A DNA stretch of 64,000 nucleotides from Paracoccaceae bacterium (lineage in GTDB: Bacteria; Pseudomonadota; Alphaproteobacteria; Rhodobacterales; Rhodobacteraceae). Under the pieces are notes generated by a model. That model was not told where the DNA came from, did not search any database, and saw only the letters and a program-made list of their open reading frames with translations. A program made the translations under genes and the position numbers. The stretch's first letter is position 1, and each line of letters begins with the position of its first letter. Positions 34,341-43,400 of the stretch are shown here, piece by piece. Where the stretch lies: NCBI GenBank assembly GCA_027492585.1, contig JAPUEK010000002.1:1-64000 (forward strand), read 5' to 3'.

Positions 34341-35356
34341 GCGAGGAAGAGGCTCCCCCCCGCAGCGCGCGGCGGCAGGCGCTGCATGACGACCCGACCC
34401 AGTTCGGCTTTCTGGCGCTCCTGCGGGAGCTGGAGCGGGCGCGCCCCGACCTGCCGCGGATCGGCCGCAACCGGGTGATGCGCGAGGAGGTGGTGCGTCT
34501 CGGTCAGGAGCCGTTCCAGGCTTTCCCCGCTTCCAACGTCACCCAGGCGCAGACGGAAGAGGGCAGGACGCTGCGTGTGCGGTCGAATTTCCTCGGCTAT
34601 TTCGGGCCGCAGGGGGCCTTGCCGCTGAACGTGACCGCCGAGGTCCAGCAATGGTATCAGCGCCGGGATGAGGCCTTCGTCCGCTTTGCCGATATTTTCA
34701 CCAGCCGCTTCCAGCAGCTTTTCTTCCGTGCCTGGTCGGATGCGCGCGGGATCACCCAATATGACCATCCCGGCGACGACCGCTTTCAGACCTATGTGGG
34801 GGCGCCCATCGGCCTTGCCTCCCCCGCGCTGAGAAACCGCGGAACCGTGCCGGACATGGCGCTGTTGCAGGTGTCGGGGCTGGCCCTGTCGCGGGTGAAA
34901 AGCCCGGTGCGCCTGCGCCAGATCCTTGAAAAGCTGTGCAATGTCACGGTGACCATCGAGGAGAACATCCCCTCCTGGCTGGTCTTCGAACCGGGCGACC
35001 GCAGCCGCATCGGCATGAGCGGTGCTTCGCTTGGCCGCGATTGCCGGCTCGGCAGCCGGGTGCAAAGCGTGAACGAGAAGATCCGCGTGTCGATCCGCAC
35101 CGGCAGCCTCGCCGAATATCAGAGCTTTCTGCCCGGCGGCCGCAATTTCAATCGCCTGACAGAGCTGCTCTTCTGGTATCTTGGCCATGAAACCGAGGTG
35201 GAGATCGCGCCGTCGCTCCCTTCCGATCAGGTCAAACCGATGGCGCTCGGCAAAAGCGGCGCGCTCGGCTGGACCGGCTGGGTCAGCCCGCCGAAGACCG
35301 AGCCGGGAAGTTACAGGAGCGACGCGGTATTTTCGGCGGAGCTTCGCAGGAATTGA
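34337..35356 (+). CDS. tssG: Type VI baseplate protein TssG
   Basis: A 339-residue baseplate wedge protein (ImpH family). Seen: FGFLALLRELERARPDLPRIGRN, LRVRSNFLGYFGPQGALPLNVT, and FADIFTSRFQQLFFRAWSDARGI. The end has LGRDCRLGSRVQSVNEKIRVSIRTGSLAEYQSFLPGG and the final LGKSGALGWTGWV block. The start codon is GTG, overlapping the tssF stop. TssG bridges two TssF copies in each wedge. A 29-base gap with a GATAGGGATA ribosome-site region separates it from clpV. Confidence 0.95.
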   Translation: MSEEEAPPRSARRQALHDDPTQFGFLALLRELERARPDLPRIGRNRVMREEVVRLGQEPFQAFPASNVTQAQTEEGRTLRVRSNFLGYFGPQGALPLNVTAEVQQWYQRRDEAFVRFADIFTSRFQQLFFRAWSDARGITQYDHPGDDRFQTYVGAPIGLASPALRNRGTVPDMALLQVSGLALSRVKSPVRLRQILEKLCNVTVTIEENIPSWLVFEPGDRSRIGMSGASLGRDCRLGSRVQSVNEKIRVSIRTGSLAEYQSFLPGGRNFNRLTELLFWYLGHETEVEIAPSLPSDQVKPMALGKSGALGWTGWVSPPKTEPGSYRSDAVFSAELRRN

Positions 35357-35385
35357 GAGAACAAGACCAATAAGGGATAGGGATA

Positions 35386-38082
35386 ATGGCCGATATCAGT
35401 CTTGAAACAGTTGCCGGTAAACTGAACCGCGTCGGGTATGACGCCTTCCTCCAATCGCTGCGCCACGCCAAGAACGAGGGCAACCGCAACGTCGAGCTGT
35501 CGCATCTGCTGTTCCACATCGTTGCCAACCAGAAATCCGACATTTCGATAACGCTCCAGCATTTCAAGCTGGACCGGGCGAAGCTGCTGAAGGATCTCGC
35601 CGGGATCATCGACGGGATGCGGAAGAATGCGACGGAGATGCCCGCCATCTCCGACCAGGTGACCGATGTGCTGGATCGCGGCTGGCATTACGCCACGCTG
35701 CTCTTCGCCGAGGCGCAGATCCGCACCGGCCATCTCCTTGTCGCGGCGTTGAAGAACACCAGCCTGAAGCGCGACCTTCTGCAGATGTCCAAGGTCTTCG
35801 GCGAGTTGAACGTGGATTCGCTGGTCTCGGAGGCGCGCTCGGCCTGGAAGGACAGCGACGAAGAGGACATGCGCCCGATGGACGGCACCGGCATTGGCCG
35901 CGCCTCTGCGGGGGGCGGTGCCGCCGCTGCGCCGGGCGGTCAGGCGACGACCGCGCTCGGCCGCTTTGCGGTGGACATGACGGAGGTGGCCTCTTCCGGC
36001 AAGATGGACCCGATCGTCGGGCGCGATGAGGAAATCCGCCAGATCATCGACATCCTGCTGCGCCGCCGCCAGAACAACCCGATCCTGACCGGGGAGGCCG
36101 GGGTCGGCAAGACGGCGGTGGTGGAGGGCTTCGCCCAGCGGCTCGCCGCAAATGAGGTGCCGCCGAAGTTGCAGGGGACGAAGCTGTTCATGCTCGACCT
36201 CGGCCTGATGCAGGCGGGCGCCAGCATGAAGGGCGAATTCGAGCAGCGCCTGCGGAGCGTGATCGACGAGGTGCAGGGTTCGCCGGTGCCGATCATCCTC
36301 TTCATCGACGAGATCCATACGCTCATGGGGGCAGGGGGGGCTGCCGGCACCGGCGATGCGGCGAACCTGCTGAAACCGGCGCTCGCGCGCGGCACGCTCC
36401 GCACCATCGGCGCCACGACCTGGATGGAATACGCCAAGTATTTCGAGAAGGACCCGGCGATGACCCGGCGCTTCCAGCCGGTGAACATCGACGAACCGGC
36501 CATCGACCGCGCCGCCTATATGCTGCGCGGCATCCTCGCGCCGATGGAAAAGCACCATGGCGTGCGGATTTCCGATGAGGCGGTGGTGGCGGCGGTGAAC
36601 CTCTCGGCGCGCTACATCCCCTCGCGGCAATTGCCGGACAAGGCCGTTTCGCTTCTCGATACCGCCTGCGCGCGGGTGGCGATCAGCCAGTCCACCGTCC
36701 CGGCCGCGATCCAGGACAGCAAGGCCCGCATCGCCGGGCTGGAGACGGAACTGGCGGCCAAGGAGCGGCAGGCCGACCTTGGCGAGGATGCGGGCGCCCG
36801 CGTCGGCGAGATCCACGAGAGCCTCGCCGCGGAGCGCGAGAAGCTCGCCGGGCTGGAGGCGGAGTTCGCCGAGGAGAAGGCCCTTGTCGATCAGCTTCTC
36901 GGCCTCTGGACCAAGATCGGCGCGGCCCATGCCAAACCCGCAGCGGAGGGTGAAGTCGCCCCCGCCGTCGTGCCGGAGGATGTCGCCGCCGAGATCGAAA
37001 CCCTGCGTCCGCAGGCCATGGAAAGCGTCAAGCGCCTTCAGGCCCGCGACCCCGACAGCCGCAAGATCTACGCCCATGTCGATGCCCAGGCCGTCGCCTC
37101 GGTCATCTCAGACTGGACGGGGATTCCGGCGGGCAAGATGGTCTCTGACGAGCTGCAGGCGATCCTGACCCTCGCCGACCGCCTGAAAGAGCGGGTCATC
37201 GGCCAGGATCACGGGCTGGAGATGATCGCCAAACGGATCGAAACCGCCTCCGCCAAGCTCGCCAACCCCAACAAGCCCATCGGCGTCTTCATGCTCTGCG
37301 GCCCCTCCGGTGTCGGCAAGACGGAAACCGCCCTTGCCCTCGCCGAGGCGGTCTATGGCGGCGAGCAGAACATCATCACCATCAACATGTCCGAATTCCA
37401 GGAGGCCCATACGGTCTCGCTGCTGAAAGGCGCGCCTCCCGGCTATGTCGGCTATGGCGAGGGCGGGCGCCTGACCGAGGCCGTGCGCCGCAAGCCCCAT
37501 TCGGTGGTGCTGCTCGACGAGGTGGAAAAGGCCCACAGCGATGTGCATGAACTGTTCTTCCAGGTCTTCGACAAGGGCATCATGGAGGACGGCTCGGGCC
37601 GCCAGATCAACTTCAAGAACACGCTGATCCTGCTGACCTCCAACGTCGGCACCGAAGTCATCATGGACATGGCCGAGAAGGGCGAGACGAAGCCGGAGGT
37701 CGAAACCCTCTCCGAAGAGCTGAAACCCTATCTCACCCGCGTCTTCCCGCCGGCGCTTCTGGGACGGATCGTGACCATCCCCTATTTCCCGCTTTCGGCC
37801 GAGGTGCTGTCGGGGATCGTGAAGCTGAAGCTCAAGGCCATCGTCAACCGCATGAAGGAAAACCACGGTGCGGTGATGACGGTCTCGCCCGAGGTGATGG
37901 CCTATATCGTCGAACAGTGCAAAGATCCGGATTCCGGCGGCCGCATGGTGGACAACATCATCACCAACACCATCCTGCCCGACCTCTCCCGCGAGGTGCT
38001 GAGCCGCATGGTCGCCCAGACCCCGATGAGCAAGGTCGAAGTGGTGATGAAAGACGGCGCCATCGGCTACGACTTCGCCTGA
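35386..38082 (+). CDS. clpV: Type VI sheath-recycling ATPase ClpV (TssH)
   Basis: An 898-residue AAA+ disaggregase. Residues 1-160 are the N-domain (ALEWATGLC-type variation absent, but HLLFHIVANQKSDI present). D1 has Walker A GEAGVGKTAVVEGFA near residues 231-245 and Walker B IILFIDEIHTLMGAGG. A coiled-coil M-domain lies near 430-520 (GLETELAAKERQADLGEDAG). D2 has Walker A GPSGVGKTETALALAEAVYG near 637-656 and VVLLDEVEKAH. The sequence AVYGGEQNIITINMSEFQEAHTVSLLKGAPPGYVGYGEGG is typical of ClpV rather than ClpB. It extracts and unfolds contracted TssB/TssC. It is the last core gene and is followed by two repeat elements. Confidence 0.97.
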   Translation: MADISLETVAGKLNRVGYDAFLQSLRHAKNEGNRNVELSHLLFHIVANQKSDISITLQHFKLDRAKLLKDLAGIIDGMRKNATEMPAISDQVTDVLDRGWHYATLLFAEAQIRTGHLLVAALKNTSLKRDLLQMSKVFGELNVDSLVSEARSAWKDSDEEDMRPMDGTGIGRASAGGGAAAAPGGQATTALGRFAVDMTEVASSGKMDPIVGRDEEIRQIIDILLRRRQNNPILTGEAGVGKTAVVEGFAQRLAANEVPPKLQGTKLFMLDLGLMQAGASMKGEFEQRLRSVIDEVQGSPVPIILFIDEIHTLMGAGGAAGTGDAANLLKPALARGTLRTIGATTWMEYAKYFEKDPAMTRRFQPVNIDEPAIDRAAYMLRGILAPMEKHHGVRISDEAVVAAVNLSARYIPSRQLPDKAVSLLDTACARVAISQSTVPAAIQDSKARIAGLETELAAKERQADLGEDAGARVGEIHESLAAEREKLAGLEAEFAEEKALVDQLLGLWTKIGAAHAKPAAEGEVAPAVVPEDVAAEIETLRPQAMESVKRLQARDPDSRKIYAHVDAQAVASVISDWTGIPAGKMVSDELQAILTLADRLKERVIGQDHGLEMIAKRIETASAKLANPNKPIGVFMLCGPSGVGKTETALALAEAVYGGEQNIITINMSEFQEAHTVSLLKGAPPGYVGYGEGGRLTEAVRRKPHSVVLLDEVEKAHSDVHELFFQVFDKGIMEDGSGRQINFKNTLILLTSNVGTEVIMDMAEKGETKPEVETLSEELKPYLTRVFPPALLGRIVTIPYFPLSAEVLSGIVKLKLKAIVNRMKENHGAVMTVSPEVMAYIVEQCKDPDSGGRMVDNIITNTILPDLSREVLSRMVAQTPMSKVEVVMKDGAIGYDFA

Positions 38083-38083
38083 G

Positions 38084-38140
38084 CCTTTCATACTGGCCGA
38101 AATATCCCCGCCGGAGGCTTCCCCCGAAGCCCCCGGCGGG
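38084..38140 (-). repeat. Intergenic GGATATTT repeat, copy C
   Basis: A minus-oriented core (CTTTCATACTGGCCGAAATATCCCCGCC read on the plus strand in two parts) starts within a few bases of the clpV stop and is followed by a GC-rich hairpin (arms GGAGGCTT and AAGCCCCC, imperfect). It stands tail-to-tail with copy D, between convergent genes, as in copies B and G. Confidence 0.6.
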
Positions 38141-38176
38141 TCCGTTTCAGACGCGGCTGTGGTTATCCCCGTGGCG

Positions 38177-38250
38177 GGCGCCGGAGGGGTTTTGCACCCC
38201 TCCGGACCACCCCGCAGGATATTTATGCACAGTGGATGGGGGTAGGGGAG
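38177..38250 (+). repeat. Intergenic GGATATTT repeat, copy D
   Basis: Starts GGCGCCGGAGGGG; the hairpin arms CCGGAGGGG and CCCCTCCGG (38181-38189 and 38197-38205) enclose the loop TTTTGCA. CCCCGCAGGATATTT and ATGCACAGTGGAT follow. It is almost identical to 57895-57967, 35 bases before the end of the minus-strand M23 peptidase gene. Confidence 0.75.
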
Positions 38251-38284
38251 TGCTGCACGGAATATTCCGCGTGCAGTCTGACGC

Positions 38285-40588
38285 TCAGGTCGGTGCGCCG
38301 ATCAGCCCGTCGATGACCTTCTGATAGGCCAGCACTTCCGGCGGGATCACCACGGTCACCGGCATGGCCCCGCCCCCCTTGTGGTTCATCTTGTTCTCGG
38401 CCCATTGCTTCAGATCGGCGATGGTCTTGCCCTTGAGGAAAGGGTTGGCATTGACCACCCCCGCCCCCATGGCGTCGATCACAAAGGACCCGTCATCCGA
38501 AGACAGCGCGACATTCGCCCCCTCCGCCCCGAGGAAGTGGCAGAGGTAGAGCCGCCCGGCGGTGATCTGATGGCCCCTTGCCCGCAGATAGGCCTCCCCC
38601 TCGCGGGCAAGCGCCGTGACCATCTCGCGGCTGAGCGTCGGATCGGTCCGCAGCGCAAGAAGCTCGTCCCGCGACATGGAGCCGGCAAGATCCGGGCGGT
38701 ATTGCTTCATCATCCGCAGCCAGGTGCTTTCGATGAACTGGCCGAGCCCCACGGCTGTCGAAAGAGGGTTGGCGGCATCAGCCTTGCCGCCGGATTCCAC
38801 CCGGATGATCTGATCGACCAGGATTTCCACCGCCGATCCGTCACCATCTGCCGCCACGGCCGTCCCGCCGACCAACGGGTCAACCGCGACGCCGTTTTCG
38901 TAAAGCTCGAAATGCAGATGCGGCCCGGTCGATTGCCCGGTCGTGCCGATATAGCCGATGAGATCGCCCGCATTGACCTGCTGCCCCGCTTTCAGGCCGG
39001 AGGCAAAGGCGCTGAGGTGGGCATAGCGGGTCTCAAGATTTCCGGCATGGCTGATCTTGACCAGATTGCCATAGGTGCCGCCATCGCCGGCCAGAAGAAT
39101 CGTTCCGGCGAAGGCCGCGACCACCGGCGTTCCGACCGGGGCGGCCCAATCCGTGCCTTTGTGCAGCTTTGCCACCTTCAGGATCGGGTGCATCCGCGGC
39201 CCGAAGCGCGAGGTCAGCACCCCCTGCGTCGGCGTCACGAGACCGGAGCGCAGGGTGGTGCCGCCGCCTCCCCCTCCGCCCCCCTTGCTGCCCTTGCCGA
39301 AGCAGGAGTAGTCCTCCTTGCCGTTGGGCCTGAAGACCGCGCATTGCAGATCGCGCCCGTCGCCCTTGATCGCGGCATAAAGCACCTGCCCAGGACCCGC
39401 GCCATCGGTGCCGGGATCGGGGGAATAGAGCAGGGTCATCTTGTCGCCCGGTGCCGCAAAGCTTTCCATGTCATAGGATTGGCTCAGAAGAACGATCGCT
39501 TCGGCCACAACGGCCGACGGCACCCGGTTGCGGATCGCGGCGGAATAGAACGCGTCGAGCAGCCGGTATTTCCGCCCGATATCGGCATCGGCCACCGTAT
39601 CGTCCCCCGCATAGGAGAAGAGGTCCTCCTCCACCCAGGGGTCGGCCGACTGCACCACCTCGCCCGCGTCGTTGACGGCAAGGCTGCCGCCGTAACTGTC
39701 CTTCGTGTAAAGCGAGACCTGGACCGGCACCGAAATCGCCCCTCGCCGCGCGGCGCGCATCGCAAGGATATGGCCGGGGCCAAGCGTCCCCAGTTCCGGC
39801 ACCAGCACCTTGGCCGCATCGACAAAGCGGGTGACGGCCGCCTGATCCATCCCCTTGCTTACCATCAGCTTCGCCAGATCCTGCGGCTCCTTGAGGCGCA
39901 GGAAGGTGTCCTGATACTGGGGCGCGCGCTGTTTCTCCGGCAGGAGGAAGGCGAGGCTGGTCGTGTCCTCGATCCGGGTCTTGGTGTAGGTGTCGGCCTT
40001 GCCGCTCTCGCTCACCCCCTCGATATTGTCGCCCCAGCTGCCTTCGCCGTCATCGACCACAACGGTTTCGACCGGCGCGGGGTTGTCCTCCGGCACGGCG
40101 ATCACCGGCTTGGGCTGCATCGCCATCGGCGCCTTGCGCTGCGCCTGAAAGAAGGCGAAATCCTCGCGGCTTGAGGGGAGGGTGGTGATCAGCCGCTCCT
40201 CCGTGGTGATCATGTCATCGCTGAGCAGCACCAGATCATTGCCCGCCCGGCTGGAGGGGATCTCGAAGGGCCGGATCATGGTCTTGGTCTTTTCCGCCCC
40301 GCCGCCCGTGTCGAAGCGCAGCATCATCGGGTCGCCGGCAATATCGGCGAAAGCACTGGAATAGGCGGCGGCATTGTCCTGCATCTCGCCTTCGGTGATC
40401 GCCAGATCCCCGGTCGCCTCGATCCCCGGATCGCCGATGGTCAGAAGGCCGGAGAGATAAAGGCCGATGCCTGCCCCGGTCAGGCCGAAAGCCAGACCGC
40501 CCCAGATCAGCAAGGGTTTCAGCCAGGTGTTGCGCTTGCGTTTCTGCGCGCTGTCGCGGGCGGCTTTGAAACGGGGGTCGATCTCCAT
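38285..40588 (-). CDS. Membrane-anchored M23 endopeptidase / lytic transglycosylase-like fusion
   Basis: A 767-residue protein with a short basic cytoplasmic N-terminus, one membrane helix at about 25-48, and a long periplasmic part. Residues about 460-580 are an M23 (LytM-type) metallopeptidase domain with the zinc-ligand motifs intact: His476 and Asp480 (HKGTD), then HLHFE with His557 and His559. A region at about 585-700 resembles a soluble lytic transglycosylase: Glu598 in IIRVESGG, AVGLGQFIESTWLRMM and YLCHFLGAEGA. Two murein-cleaving activities, one on peptide cross-links and one on glycan strands, are thus joined. The N-terminal 400 residues are unassigned. It is convergent with clpV and 18 bases downstream of the caspase-like gene. 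I infer a role in opening the cell wall for the secretion apparatus. The start is ATG at 40588; a TTG one codon upstream is possible. Confidence 0.88.
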   Translation of the reverse strand: MEIDPRFKAARDSAQKRKRNTWLKPLLIWGGLAFGLTGAGIGLYLSGLLTIGDPGIEATGDLAITEGEMQDNAAAYSSAFADIAGDPMMLRFDTGGGAEKTKTMIRPFEIPSSRAGNDLVLLSDDMITTEERLITTLPSSREDFAFFQAQRKAPMAMQPKPVIAVPEDNPAPVETVVVDDGEGSWGDNIEGVSESGKADTYTKTRIEDTTSLAFLLPEKQRAPQYQDTFLRLKEPQDLAKLMVSKGMDQAAVTRFVDAAKVLVPELGTLGPGHILAMRAARRGAISVPVQVSLYTKDSYGGSLAVNDAGEVVQSADPWVEEDLFSYAGDDTVADADIGRKYRLLDAFYSAAIRNRVPSAVVAEAIVLLSQSYDMESFAAPGDKMTLLYSPDPGTDGAGPGQVLYAAIKGDGRDLQCAVFRPNGKEDYSCFGKGSKGGGGGGGGTTLRSGLVTPTQGVLTSRFGPRMHPILKVAKLHKGTDWAAPVGTPVVAAFAGTILLAGDGGTYGNLVKISHAGNLETRYAHLSAFASGLKAGQQVNAGDLIGYIGTTGQSTGPHLHFELYENGVAVDPLVGGTAVAADGDGSAVEILVDQIIRVESGGKADAANPLSTAVGLGQFIESTWLRMMKQYRPDLAGSMSRDELLALRTDPTLSREMVTALAREGEAYLRARGHQITAGRLYLCHFLGAEGANVALSSDDGSFVIDAMGAGVVNANPFLKGKTIADLKQWAENKMNHKGGGAMPVTVVIPPEVLAYQKVIDGLIGAPT

Positions 40589-40606
40589 CAAACGCCCCCG
40601 ACGGCC

Positions 40607-42340
40607 TCAGAAATTGCCTGCGCCCAAGGTGGAGTTGGTGATGCGGGTCTTGCCGGTCTGCTGTTTCTTGCCGGTCTTGGTGGTCAGCCGCTGCTGGCGG
40701 GTGGTTGCAGCAGGCTCGGCGGCGGCCGTTTCCACGCGGGCGCGGTTGCCGGTCTTGACGGCCGATTTGGCGACGCGGGCCTGACATACCACGGTCGGCT
40801 CGGCCGAAAGCTGATCGAAGAGACCAACGGTCGGCTCCAGGCTCGACGGCACGATCTTCTTGGCCAGGTAATAGCTGGTCAGCGCGGTGCGGGAACCTTT
40901 GCCCCAGCTTCCGTCCACGCCCATCTGATAGCAGCCAACCCGCTTCAACTCGCCCTGTACGCCCTTGGCCAGCCCGCCCTCGTCGATGGCCACGACCGCA
41001 TCGCTGTCGAGCAGGCGCGGGTCGATGGCGGCAAGGATGGCGCGGCCTTCGTCGGTATCGGCGGTCACCGCCTTGCCGACCAGCCGCAGCCCGTCCTTGT
41101 CTTCGTTCAGGCCGATGCCGCGGGTGTTCCAGTCGAGCGCGGCAAGACGGATCGGGGCCTCTTCGCCCAGTTCCGGGTTTTTCGGCTCTAGTGCGGGATC
41201 AAGCTCGGCGATTTCGGTTTCTGTGGGCGCCTCGCCGATCGACATATCATCCACGACGGCAAGATCATCCAGCCCCGGTGCCTCGGGTTCTGCGGTGGCC
41301 TGCGGTTCGGGTTCCGGCCCCGCCGCCGGTTCTGGCGCGCCGATTTCCGGCTCCGCCGCACCGATGATCGTCGTCTCGCCCGCCACCTGCTCCAGATTGG
41401 CTTCGGCCAGCGATATCTCCGCCTCGGCCTCTTTTAGCGAGCCTTCATCGAAGCCGGACTGCGCCAGGAGATCGAGGAACTGCTTGCGGTCGGCGGGGCT
41501 GAGCTCTGCCAGCAACTCGTAATCCGCCTCGCTCAGCACTTGTTTGCCGCTGCTGGCCGGGGGGACGAAGTAGAATTGTTCCCGCAGCGAGGACTGATCC
41601 CACGGCACCTGTTTGCGGAGCGTGGCGTTTTCCACGTCGTTCCGCACCTCGATCATCATGTCCGAGATGGATTTGCCGGGCTGCTGGATATGTTTCAGAA
41701 GCGCGGCGGTGAAGGGGCTGTTCTTGGCATCCTGCACGCCATCCGCCGTCACGCCGCCCGGTTCTGTCGCAAAGGCGACAAAGGTGCCGACCCCGGTCTG
41801 CACCCGCGCCAGACCATCCGCCGAGGCGCCGGAGCCGCGCACCGAGGCAGGCAGCGGGTCATTCCGGCAGGCGTCCAGAAAGATCAGCGTCTGGTGGCTG
41901 CGGCTCTGCAGGCGGGCGATGATGCCGTCGAGGCTCCAGCTTTCCGCCTTCACCCCGTCCCGGCTTTCGAGCCTGGCATCGACGGGGACAAGGTAGTTCA
42001 CCCCGCCCATCTGGAAGGCATGGCCGGAGTAGTAGAAGACCACGCTGTCCGCGGTTTCCGCCTCCGTAACGAAGGCGTCGAGCTTCGGCTGAAGCTGGGC
42101 GCCATCGGCATCGGTGATCAGGGTGACCTTGAAGTCCAGCCCTTTCAGGGCCTTGGCGATGGCTTTCGCATCGCCGACCGAATTCGCCAGATCGGGAGCG
42201 GTGGAATAGTCGCCATTGCCGACGACGAGCGCCATCCGTTCGGCGAGGGCCAGAGGTGCGGTCAGCGCAAAGGACAACAGGGCGGCGCCAAGACGCAGCA
42301 TCCCCCTTGTCCAAATCTGCCGAACCGGCACGGTGGCCAT
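40607..42340 (-). CDS. Secreted caspase-like peptidase (C14) with peptidoglycan-binding-like C-terminus
   Basis: A 577-residue protein with a signal peptide (LRLGAALLSFALTAPLALA). Mature residues 35-250 form a caspase/metacaspase-type p20 domain: RMALVVGNGDYSTAPDLANSVGDAKAIAKAL, then VVFYYSGHAFQ with catalytic His107, and LIFLDACRNDPL with catalytic Cys158. The middle is rich in acidic residues and Pro (about 290-420). Near residues 455-515 the sequence KRVGCYQMGVDGSWGKGSRTAL resembles a peptidoglycan_binding_1 repeat, and a basic tail follows. Bacterial proteins of this layout are widespread but mostly uncharacterised. It is probably cotranscribed with the M23 fusion gene. The ATG at 42340 was chosen over a TTG ten codons upstream. 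Confidence 0.88.
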   Translation of the reverse strand: MATVPVRQIWTRGMLRLGAALLSFALTAPLALAERMALVVGNGDYSTAPDLANSVGDAKAIAKALKGLDFKVTLITDADGAQLQPKLDAFVTEAETADSVVFYYSGHAFQMGGVNYLVPVDARLESRDGVKAESWSLDGIIARLQSRSHQTLIFLDACRNDPLPASVRGSGASADGLARVQTGVGTFVAFATEPGGVTADGVQDAKNSPFTAALLKHIQQPGKSISDMMIEVRNDVENATLRKQVPWDQSSLREQFYFVPPASSGKQVLSEADYELLAELSPADRKQFLDLLAQSGFDEGSLKEAEAEISLAEANLEQVAGETTIIGAAEPEIGAPEPAAGPEPEPQATAEPEAPGLDDLAVVDDMSIGEAPTETEIAELDPALEPKNPELGEEAPIRLAALDWNTRGIGLNEDKDGLRLVGKAVTADTDEGRAILAAIDPRLLDSDAVVAIDEGGLAKGVQGELKRVGCYQMGVDGSWGKGSRTALTSYYLAKKIVPSSLEPTVGLFDQLSAEPTVVCQARVAKSAVKTGNRARVETAAAEPAATTRQQRLTTKTGKKQQTGKTRITNSTLGAGNF

Positions 42341-42416
42341 CGAAAAATCCCGTTCAATCCTAATCTGCAAAGCCTAACCCAGAAGTTGCGGCCTGACTAG
42401 CCCGCAAGCCCGCCTC

Positions 42417-42833
42417 TCAGGGCGAAGCGGCAAGAAACAGCGTCCAGCGTTGGGTCTTCAGCGTATCGACTTCGATGAAGCCCGCCGCGATATGGCCCAT
42501 GACCCAGCAATCCTTCTGGCCGCGGATGACGAACTTCCGCGGATCGATGCAAAGCTGGGTGGTTCCGGTCAGAACCGGCTGTCCGAAAACATCCTGTGCG
42601 TAAAGGTAGATGTAGCGGCTGACGAGCTCGTCCTTGATGACGTTGGCGCATTGGTTGGGGCCGACCGTCCACCAGCCCTCGGTCTGGAAATCGCCCTGCA
42701 CATCCTGCGCCACGGCGACATTCACCACGTCATAGGACTGGTTGCAGACCGCAAATTCCGCCCGCGCCATGCCCGGAAGGCAGAGCGCGGCCAGAACGGC
42801 AAGGCGGGCGGAGAGGCGCGTTACGGGCTGCAT
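42417..42833 (-). CDS. Secreted DUF1036 protein
   Basis: A 138-residue protein with a signal peptide (RLAVLAALCLPGMARA). The mature part fits DUF1036: FAVCNQSYDVVNVAVAQ, GWWTVGPNQCANVI, YIYLYAQD, LCIDPRKFVIRGQ and CWVMGHIAAGFIEVDT. Four to five Cys residues probably form disulfides in the periplasm. Characterised functions are lacking. It is upstream of the caspase-like and M23 genes on the same strand, 76 bases from the first, so it may be part of their operon. It is divergent from the small secreted protein gene at 43020. Confidence 0.9.
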   Translation of the reverse strand: MQPVTRLSARLAVLAALCLPGMARAEFAVCNQSYDVVNVAVAQDVQGDFQTEGWWTVGPNQCANVIKDELVSRYIYLYAQDVFGQPVLTGTTQLCIDPRKFVIRGQKDCWVMGHIAAGFIEVDTLKTQRWTLFLAASP

Positions 42834-43019
42834 GGGCGCATCATAGAGCGGAGACGGAACCTCGCAAAGCCCCGGCAGAGGGGGCAGGGTAAGGCATTCT
42901 GACCGGCGGAGCCCCGCATCGTCCAGCCGCTGCGCCTGTATTTCGCCTCAATTTGATGTTACAAATGTTTTGGACAGGGGGCTTCCCGCTACCGCAGCGG
43001 CCAGAAAAGGATCAGGACC

Positions 43020-43310
43020 TTGAAACACAGTCTCACCGTCTTTCTCGCCGGTCTTGCCATGACCGCAAGCATGGCCTCCGCTGAAACCCGCGGCATGAAT
43101 GGGCGTGACGAGGTGATTGTCACCGTCACCTGCGATGATCTGACCGCCGAGGCGCGGGCGCGGCATCCGGCCTGCCTTCCGCCCGTCCAGCCGAGCCTGA
43201 GGGTGGATTTCCCGGTCATCCAGCCCCCGGCGCTGCGCGTCTCCGTGCAGGAGGAACATGCCACCCGCCGCTTCGTGCGGATGCCCTGGCAGATCGGCGT
43301 GTTCCAGTAG
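43020..43310 (+). CDS. Small secreted protein of unknown function
   Basis: A 96-residue protein with a clean signal peptide (KHSLTVFLAGLAMTASMASA), then a Pro-rich mature chain with two Cys (VTCDDLTAEARARHPACLPP) that could form one disulfide. The frame begins with TTG at 43020 and has AAGG about 10 bases upstream. No ATG upstream is available, and the ATG at 43059 would cut the signal peptide. It belongs to no family I know. It stands divergently from the DUF1036 gene and 90 bases before another secreted protein. Confidence 0.7.
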   Translation: MKHSLTVFLAGLAMTASMASAETRGMNGRDEVIVTVTCDDLTAEARARHPACLPPVQPSLRVDFPVIQPPALRVSVQEEHATRRFVRMPWQIGVFQ

Positions 43311-43400
43311 GTTCCGGCCGTTCCGTTTCGCTGCAACCGCCTGTTGACAGGCAAGCCGCGCTGCGCGCAACCTGTGCGCGGCGCTTCTCGCCTTTTCAGC